A DNA stretch of 64,000 bases from positions 62,001-126,000 of the forward strand of contig CACRSC010000055.1 of NCBI GenBank assembly GCA_902651635.1, read 5' to 3'. Positions within the stretch are counted from its first letter, which is position 1, and each line of letters begins with the position of its first letter. Of this stretch, positions 57,450-64,000 are shown piece by piece. Position numbers and translations under genes: made by a program. The notes beneath the pieces were generated by a model. The model worked only from the letters and a program-made list of their open reading frames with translations, was not told the origin of the DNA and did not search any database. This stretch comes from Mastigamoeba balamuthi (taxonomy: Eukaryota > Evosea > Mastigamoebida > Mastigamoebidae).

Positions 57450-58469
57450 GCAGCGCCCGCCCCCCGCCGTGTAGGGCCTAGTGTACTATCGCCTTGACAT
57501 AACATCGGCTTCGTTGTCGCCCAGCAGGCAACCCTTACTGTGTTAATCTCTCATGTTCTCCTGTGAGACCTGATCATTCTGTCGGGCGGCTAAGCCCGAG
57601 AGCGGACAGATGGTTGAGGAAATGCCCTGCACTTGTTTTCAGGGATCCAGCGTGAGAGGGTGTCCAGCCCCTCCACCCCTGTCCTGCCCTTCGGCATAGG
57701 GACTGAAGGCACAGCAATGGCTCCGTTTACCTACAGGGTGTGAGTTAACCGAACTGTTTCTCAAGCCCTGCGCTGCGTATGTCTACGTGCATGAAGTCGT
57801 AGTAGGAACAGCGGTCCCGGCAGTAGAGGCCTATGCCACTCATTCATCAGCAGCCGCACCACTGCGCACTCCTGGAGCAGGGCTGGACAGTGTCCCTGGG
57901 CACACACGGCACGTGGCTGCTGCTGTGGGCCGGTGTGGCCAGCGTGAATCTGCTGGATCAAGGCCGCCACAGCCCTAGGCACCGTGCTTGATGTTCATGA
58001 AGCCCCTGGTGCCCTCCTGCCATCTGCTGGGCTGCACACCCCACGCGCTGCCCGACCTTGTTCGTGCCAGTGGATGAGTGCCCGATGTGATGTTGGGTGT
58101 CTCAACAAATATTGGCATCTCCCATCACTGGCAAGCAGCTGCAGTTTCTCCCGCACAGGAAGAGGAGCCCGACCCTTCGCGGGAGGAGGGGCGCTAGTGG
58201 CGCGGTGGGATTACGTCAGCGGGAATCTCTTCTCGGGCCGTGGACACCTACAGAGAACGCCAGTCGCTGTGCACCCCCTCCCTGTGTATCTGGCACTCCG
58301 CCCACCCCTCTTCAATGTCGCAGCATTCGGAACCCCCGCGTGTCATCTGCTGTACCAGATTCGCCGATCGTGTTCCCTGTGGAAAAGTAAAAGTGCACTT
58401 TGTTTTTTGTTCAAGCAGCTACAAGAGGCAAAGGGAGTGACGAGCTCAAGCCGACACCGCAAGCAGACC
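57450..58469. other. intergenic region with possible structured RNA
   Basis: About 1 kb without a supported gene. At 57579-57609 a short hairpin is visible (outer stem CTGTC/GACAG, inner TCGGGC/GCCCGA). The following 150 bases have several complementary C/G-rich blocks (GGGATCC, GGTGTCC, CCTGTCC), which might belong to a small structured RNA. No known RNA family was matched. Confidence 0.25.
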
Positions 58470-59015
58470 ATGAAGGCAATCCTCTCGCTCCTCTGCGCCC
58501 TGGCGTGCGTCCAGGCCGCTCTCGGCGCCGTCACCGAGATCTCCGCCTCGTGGAGGGAAATCCGTGAGACACGCTCCCGCCCCTCTTCGCAAACTCGCTG
58601 TCTCACTGCCGCGAACCTCAACACCGCAGCGACGGACGGGGCGCTGAACCTGACGGGCACGTACGACACAAAGGACGCGCACTGCGTGGGGGCGGACGCC
58701 GACAGCGTCTTCGACACGGCGTACAGGGCGCTGCACAACAGCAACGACTGGCTGCGGATCGACCCCTTCAACCCCCTCTTCTTCTCGCTCATCGGCGGCG
58801 TCACGGGCACCAACGTCAGCCTCGTCAGCCGCCTGGCTATCTGCACGGGCGACGTCGAGGGGTCCGACGTCAAGCTGGTCTGCATCGCCAGAGACCTGAC
58901 GACGTGCACGGCTGTGTTCCGGTGCAGGTCGGGGCCGTGCACGGCCAACGCGGGCGGGCTGGCCCTGCCCTCGCTTGCCGCCCTCGCCGTGGGCCTTGTG
59001 AGCCTCTGGTGGTAG
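58470..59015 (+). CDS. small GPI-anchor-type surface protein
   Basis: Two exons, 58470-58563 and 58630-59015, giving 159 aa. The intron is 66 nt and open in frame (donor GTGAGA, acceptor CCGCAG), so an unspliced reading would be 22 residues longer. The signal peptide is MKAILSLLCALACVQAALG. The mature part has six cysteines (AHCV, AICT, VCIARDLTTCTAVFRC, GPC) and N-glycosylation sites NLT and NVS. It ends SGPCTANAGG followed by a hydrophobic tail (LALPSLAALAVGLVSLWW) with no basic residues after it, the pattern of a GPI-attachment signal. No domain is recognised. It would sit on the outer face of the plasma membrane. Confidence 0.7.
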   Translation: MKAILSLLCALACVQAALGAVTEISASWREIRETRSRPSSQTRCLTAANLNTAATDGALNLTGTYDTKDAHCVGADADSVFDTAYRALHNSNDWLRIDPFNPLFFSLIGGVTGTNVSLVSRLAICTGDVEGSDVKLVCIARDLTTCTAVFRCRSGPCTANAGGLALPSLAALAVGLVSLWW

Positions 59016-59155
59016 GGGAGAGGGAGGAAAAGGCACAGGCAACGAGCAACAAGGCGCATGGCTTGTTCCAAGGCAACACACAATTTCCCCGGTTCCGGTC
59101 CCCCACTAGGTGGGCGAGTCAGGACCGCAGTTTGTCGATGACGCAGAAGAAATAG

Positions 59156-59160
59156 AAAAA
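59156..59160 (-). terminator. RNA polymerase III terminator (T5) of the tRNA gene
   Basis: AAAAA on the plus strand gives TTTTT on the transcribed minus-strand RNA sense, 13 bases after the 3' end of the tRNA. This is the usual stop signal for RNA polymerase III. Confidence 0.7.
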
Positions 59161-59172
59161 TGCACAAGAATT

Positions 59173-59244
59173 TGGTCCCGCTCAGATTCGAACTGAGATC
59201 AAGAGATCCAGAGTCTCCTATACTAACCCTTATACTACGGAACC
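59173..59244 (-). tRNA. tRNA-Gln (anticodon CUG)
   Basis: The minus strand folds as a 72-nt tRNA. The acceptor stem is GGTTCCG/CGGGACC, the D loop contains GGGTTAG, and the anticodon stem GGAGA/TCTCT holds the loop CTCTGGA, giving anticodon CTG (reads CAG). The T arm is CTCAG TTCGAAT CTGAG, with the invariant TTCGA. It resembles the eukaryotic tRNA-Gln pattern, has no intron and no encoded CCA. CAG is the favoured Gln codon in this GC-rich genome. Confidence 0.92.
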
Positions 59245-59472
59245 TTTCTACAAGAAATGTGTTCTTGCACCTGGGTTCGGACACGGCCTGCAGTCGAGCG
59301 AGAATAACCAAGAGACAAGCAGGCCTGTATCACGTACATCACATGATTTTGGCGTCGGTCGTTCTTGGATGCTTTACTTAGCAGTGTACTTGTCTTGTGC
59401 CTCTCCAGAGGCAATGGCGGGAGGGGGTGCAATCCAGAGGGGAGTTGTGTCGCAGGCCAAGCGGTGGCCGCC

Positions 59473-61770
59473 TTAGAACTTCTTGTAGTGGTGCGGCACG
59501 AAGGGCATCTTGACGATCTTGGCGTTGAGCATCTTGCCGCGGACCTGCGCCAGCAGCGTGTCGCCGACCTTGGCGTAGGGCGTGGGCACGAGGCCCAGGC
59601 CGATGTTGAGGCCCGCCGTGGGGCTGGGCCCGCCGCTGGTGATGACGCCGATCTGCTTCTTGGGGTCCTTGGGGTCGAACAGCGGCGTGTGGTCGCGGGC
59701 GGGCGCGCCCTGGATGACCAGCCCCACGCGCTTGCGCTTCACGCCCTCCCTCAGCTGCCTCAGGATCTCGCCTGCGCCGATGAACCCGCCCTCCTCGCGC
59801 CTCCTCTTGGCTGCAGGGCAATCGGCAGCTCGTGAATACAGTGCAACAAAGCAACGGAAAACACGAGCGCGAGCGATGGGGAGATTGACAGAAGATGAAC
59901 TGATGAACTGGCCGTGGATAACCCAAGGCCATCAGCAAGTAGATGCGTTTGCTCACATTGAACATTTAAAAAGCGCCCAACCAGCCAAAGTCAAGTGAAG
60001 TATGTATGGAGGGGAGAGAGGGGGGGAAGGAGCCAAGGCGCACAGAGAGCCCAGCTCTGGCCGGCCTCGAGGAAGTTGATCTCCCTGGACATGTCGTTGC
60101 CGTAGAGGGTGAGGGCAGCCTCGAGGCGCAGCGTGTCGCGGGCGCCGAGACCCGCAAGGCCGCAGCCCGGCGCGTTGGAGAGCGTCTCGACGATGCGCGA
60201 GATCTCCTTCCTGGGCGCGCTGATCTCGAACCCGTCCTCCCCCGTGTACCCGCTCCTCGACATCGTCACCCCGTCCACCCCGCACAGCTGCGCCCGCCCC
60301 CGAGCCCCGTGAGCACTTGCGTGAGCCCCTTTTTTGATGCAAAAGGGGAGGGCGTTGCGATGCAGTCGGCGTTCCGACCGTGTTTTACATTAGTGCGTGC
60401 AACCTGAAATGAAAAAAGGCAAGTAACGTTGCATTACGGCAGAAAAACCGGTGACACCAGGGAATGTTTCCCGGTACGTGCAAGTGCACACGCCAACAGA
60501 AGCGCCGTTTTTGCACCGGAAGATCCGTTGGAGAAACGAAAAGAGGGGGGTGACGCCCGCAGAACCGGGGAGCGCGCGGGTGTCGAGAAACGGGTGCTTG
60601 CGCACGGTGACGGAGATGCGGTTCATGAAGGGGGTCCTGGCGAGGGTGGCGGCGTCGGCGGCCGAGAGGAAGCGCGAGACGACCTCCTCAGCGCGCGGGC
60701 CCTGGATGATGAACATGCCGTGCGTGTCGTAGCACTCGCGCAGGACGACGTTGGGCCAGTCGCGGGCCTCGCGGCGCAGGTGGGCGATGTCGCCGTCGTA
60801 GCAGGCCGCGTTGACGACGAGGCAGAGGTGGTCGGGCTGCCGGCACAGCATCGAGTCGTCCAGCGCCCCGCCGTTGGCGTCGGTGATGACCGCGTAGCGG
60901 ATGTTGCCCACCTCCATGTCCGTGTCCACCGTCGTCACGTGCTCGATAAACTGGGGCACAGCGTCAGACACGTCAGCCAGCGTTGCGAAATTCGGCGATG
61001 CTGATGTCAGAACGGGAAAACAGTGGGACTTGGCGGGCCCGCCGTTCATTCAGAAGCAGCTGCTTCACAGGCATGGAAATGTATGGGTACGCCTGAGCAA
61101 ATATGGAAAACAAATAAAAACGAAGGCTTGCTTTGCCAATGATGACCATAAGCAACTCAATACTGGTAGCCAAATCTTTCTGGAATCGCGATATTTTGCC
61201 GATCTGATAGATACTTGCCGCAGCAGATCGTTTCCACACGGCGCCACCCCGGAGGCGGAATTTAATGCGCGCAGCAGTTTTGAGCCCCCCCAACGCTGCC
61301 AACGCGCCCACGTGAGACCCCCAGGCCCGAGAGCGCACCTTGGAGCGGCCGGGGCCGTATATCCAGATCTGGCCCATGTGGCTGATGTCGAAGATGGCCG
61401 CGCCCTTGCGGCAGAGCTCGATCTCCTTGAGGACGCCCATGCCCTCAAACTGCACCGGCATGCTCCACCCGCAGAACTCGATCATCTTGCCGCCCTTCTT
61501 CACGTGCAGGTCGTACATCGGCGTCCGCTTGGGCGGCTGCACACCCCCGCCCCCCCGGGGGGAAAACCCGGCGCAGAACCGCACGTTAGCGGTGTGGGTG
61601 CGCGCGAGACGCGTCGCCTGTGCGATTTTTTCGCTACCTTGCCCGAAGGCGCCGAAGACATCCGCGCCTGGTGCGTATTTTGAGGCCCCCGTGTCAGCGA
61701 GAGGCGAGGCCCGCGGGAGTGGGCATGGAGGGCGCACGGGGAGGCTCAGGGGGGCGCTGCTGCTCAGCAT
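59473..61770 (-). CDS. gcvT: glycine cleavage system T-protein (aminomethyltransferase)
   Basis: Five exons: 61585-61770, 61339-61536, 60606-60950, 60044-60287 and 59473-59810, giving 436 aa with consistent phases. The enzyme moves the methylene group from the H-protein aminomethyl arm to tetrahydrofolate, releasing ammonia. Signature segments are MYDLHVKKGGKMIEFCGWSM, AAIFDISHMGQIWIYG, SRSGYTGEDGFEISAP, GARDTLRLEAALTLYGNDM and KRRREEGGFIGAGEILRQL. The first 60 residues are poor in acidic residues near the start and rich in Ser, Pro and Arg, compatible with import into a mitochondrion or related organelle. The introns at 60951-61338, 60288-60605 and 59811-60043 are long for this genome. H-, P- and L-protein genes are not in the window. 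Confidence 0.92.
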
Positions 61771-62249
61771 TTTCGCTTTGTTTTCCTCGGTGCACGCTCG
61801 GGGGGGAGGAGTGCGGGGCAGGTGAAGCTTTCTTTACTTTTCTTTCTTTGGTTTCTGTCCTGACGTGTCGGGTTCTTCGCCGGCCTCTCGGTATCTGTTG
61901 CTGCCCCGGCCACGGGTGAGCGCCGGACCGCGCCGACAGCGCCGAACGGTTTTCCGGCGCTTGCTACTGCCGGTTTGGGATAGCAGTTGCCTGCAGATCG
62001 TCGCCTCTGAACGGGCAGGTTGGTCAGAAAATCTGGCAGATTCTTTTCCAATTCCCCGCCCTTCTCCTGACCTCGTGGCCGGCGATGGCCACCACGTACA
62101 GAGGAATAGGTCCCGGTCGCCTTTTTGGATTTGTGTCCGGCCGAGATACAGCGATCGCCTTGTCTGACCTGTGACGCCACGAGTTGATATTTCCTGCAGA
62201 GATATTTTCCCTTTTTCTTTAGCTGACTCAGAGAGAGGTCACTGATAGG
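61771..62249. promoter_or_regulatory. divergent promoter region (T-protein / CLPTM1-like)
   Basis: 479 bp between two divergent start codons, AT-richer near the plus-strand gene (TTGATATTTCCTGCAGAGATATTTTCCC at about 62184-62211 is in that part). No specific site is recognised. Confidence 0.4.
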
Positions 62250-64000
62250 ATGGGTCAGGCGCTCGAGGCAGCGAGGCAGGAGAGGGCGAGACAGATGGCG
62301 GCGCAGCCCCAGCGGCCGCCCCCGGGCCCCCTGGCGAAGATCTGGGCCGTCGTGTCGCAGCTGATGGTGTTCTACCTGCTCTTCCAGGGCGCGCGCTACT
62401 TCTTCGCCCCCGCGGGCCCCGCAGGAGCCGCCCAGGGGCCGTCGCTCGACGAGCTCGCCATCCGGGCCGCCAAGACGTGCACGTTCGCCTACGGGGACAA
62501 CTATGCAAGTCGACATTCTGCACCTTCCCAGCATACACGTCATTTGACGCGTGTCCTCCTGATTTCCTGTTTTCTCGGATTGTATTTTTGGATTCTTTTG
62601 TATCTTTGGATATGCTATTGAAGATCTCCTGACATTGAATCGGAATTAATGGCGGTGTTTCTGTGGGATTTCAATTGGGATATGTTGCTGACTCACTTGT
62701 ATGACAGCGGCTGATGGTGTTCACCTCGTACGACTACGAGTTCTCGCTCGAGTCAAGCAAGCTTGTCTGGGAGCAAACGTGCGGTTCTCCTCTTATGTCT
62801 GTCGCTTATCTCTAATGACTCGCCGGCTGTCTGGTATCCCAGTGGGCTGCGGTACACGTGGGAGGACTCCAACGAGCGTGTTGTGAACATGACGCTCGAC
62901 GTCACGCCGGAGCTGCTCGCCAACCGCTCTCTGTACGCGCACGTCTTCGCCATCAAGGGCAGCAAGCCGCCGCGCGTGGGCCTCTATGGCAACCAGGTCT
63001 CGTTTGTCTACAGTGCGTTGGCCGTCGTCGCTCGCCGTCCGCGCCTCCGTTGCTCACACCGGCCCACGCCGTCGTGTGTCTGCAGACCTGACCAAGAACA
63101 TGCCCAAGCCCAAGGTCGTCGAGAAGAAGAACCTCGTCGCCGGCCTGCACGAGCACAAGGACCAGCAACAGCAGAACGCCAGCGAGACTGCCACGACGGC
63201 GCCCAACGAGACGGCGCCGGCGGCCATCGAGGCCAACGCCACGGCTGAGGCGTGGCCGCTGTACTGGAAGCCGCTGCTCGACATCCGCATCATGGGGGAC
63301 GCGTACATCATGCGCCCCTCGGCCACGCCGCAGCAGCTCTACTACCTCTGGAAGGTCAAGGAGGACCGGTGCGACCCCAAGCGAAGCGCCTCCTTCTCTC
63401 GCTGTCTCTCTGACCTCGGTGCCGCGCAGCTACTGGCCCCCGTTCCTGGCCAATGAGTTCTGGCTCAAGTACGAGATGATGATGCCCGTCAACGAGACCC
63501 TCGACAAGCTGCCCCTGGAGATCCGCTTCTCCCCCATCGGGTTCGCTGGCTCCTCGCATGCCCTGTGTTCATTGGGCGCTCCTGTCCCTGACCGTGTCGT
63601 CTCTTCTCTTCCTCGCCAGGTTCACGAAGCTGTCGATCTTCATCCAGACCGAGAGCCAGATGAGGATGCAGATGGCCCTGACGGGCGGCGTCGTCGAGCA
63701 GGAGATGGACGAGCTCAAGAGGATCATCCTGGAGACGAACCCCTGGTTCCTCGGCCTCACGATGCTCGTCTCGACCGTCCACATGTTCTTCGACTTCCTC
63801 GCGTTCAAGAACGGTGCGTGGTGGCCGCTGCCCCGCTGTGTGTGGTTCTGGCTCTGATGGGTGTGCGACGTGTGCAGATATCTCGTTCTGGAAATCCCGC
63901 AAGTCGATGGTCGGACTGTCGGTCAGGACGCTCATCATGGGGTGCGCCATGCAGCTGGTCATCTTCCTCTACCTGCTGGACAACGAGACGTCGTGGATGA
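62250..64000 (+). CDS. CLPTM1-family multi-pass membrane protein (3' end beyond window)
   Basis: Exons 62250-62504, 62708-62778, 62843-63012, 63086-63368, 63430-63540, 63620-63813 and 63878 onward keep phase to the window edge. The N-terminal hydrophobic segment is IWAVVSQLMVFYLLFQGARY. A luminal domain follows (LRYTWEDSNERVVNMTLDVT, an Asn/Thr-rich insert with NAS, NET and NAT glycosylation sites, then SYWPPFLANEFWLKYEMMMP-type sequence). It leads to FLGLTMLVSTVHMFFDFLAF and KNDISFWKSRKSMVGLSVRT, the most conserved block of the family. CLPTM1 and CLPTM1L act in the ER/Golgi; CLPTM1 limits forward transport of receptors and CLPTM1L has been linked to lipid scrambling. The first intron has a classic GC donor (TAT|GCAAGT). 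Remaining transmembrane helices lie outside the window. Confidence 0.9.

Noticed and set aside
57600-57660. RNase P or MRP RNA core (GAGGAAATGCCC)
   Set aside because: It lacks the exact conserved GGAAAGTCC and the partner conserved region, so the likeness is not enough.

Overview
The window is nuclear DNA from a free-living protist, most likely an amoebozoan. Genes are GC-rich, with third codon positions almost always G or C, and are interrupted by many short introns of about 50-100 nt. The gene set includes an arrestin-FYVE protein of the Dictyostelium AdcA type,an ELAV/Hu-type RNA-binding protein, a class I histone deacetylase, a RhoGEF with DEP and DUF547-like regions, a glycine-cleavage T-protein and a CLPTM1-family protein. 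A GC-rich archamoeba (Mastigamoeba-like) or an Acanthamoeba-like organism would fit. The sequence alone does not decide. No rRNA, CRISPR or recognisable virus-like element was seen.

Layout. 1-4620: tandem glycine-N-acyltransferase-like (GLYAT) genes, one partial and two complete, plus strand. 5172-8027: RRM-NYN nuclease-like gene, minus. 8705-15191: tandem triplication of a GxGYxYP-family putative glycoside hydrolase, minus; the first copy in map order has lost its core by an internal deletion. 15387-18089: ELAV-like protein, minus, divergent from the histone deacetylase at 18375-20252. 20570-34982: on one strand, a large reducing polyketide synthase with a C-terminal condensation domain, followed by two membrane-anchored sulfotransferases. 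This is a candidate cluster for a sulfated polyketide. A single N at 29773 sits between two near-identical 706-bp copies of PKS exon sequence, which is best explained as an assembly artefact. 35865-36547: small type I membrane protein. 37228-41836: a probable single gene joining TPR, Ras-like GTPase and leucine-rich repeats to a divergent C-terminus. 42300-43866: a decayed SNF2 helicase fragment and two unrecognised genes. 43990-45598: arrestin-FYVE protein. 46302-51022: a near-identical 1.95-kb inverted duplication carrying two head-to-head copies of a secreted three-repeat protein, with an unrecognised gene in the spacer that one arm cuts. 51379-52658: second arrestin-like protein. 53882-57449: RhoGEF-DEP-DUF547. 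58470-59015: GPI-anchor-type surface protein. 59173-59244: tRNA-Gln(CUG). 59473-61770: T-protein. 62250-64000: CLPTM1-family protein, cut by the window end.

A theme running through the window is splicing. The usual donor reads GTRCG rather than GTAAG, and several introns are best read as GC-AG with donor GCACG, in places conserved between paralogues. Exon joins below were made by matching reading phase and paralogue or family alignment; none has transcript support.
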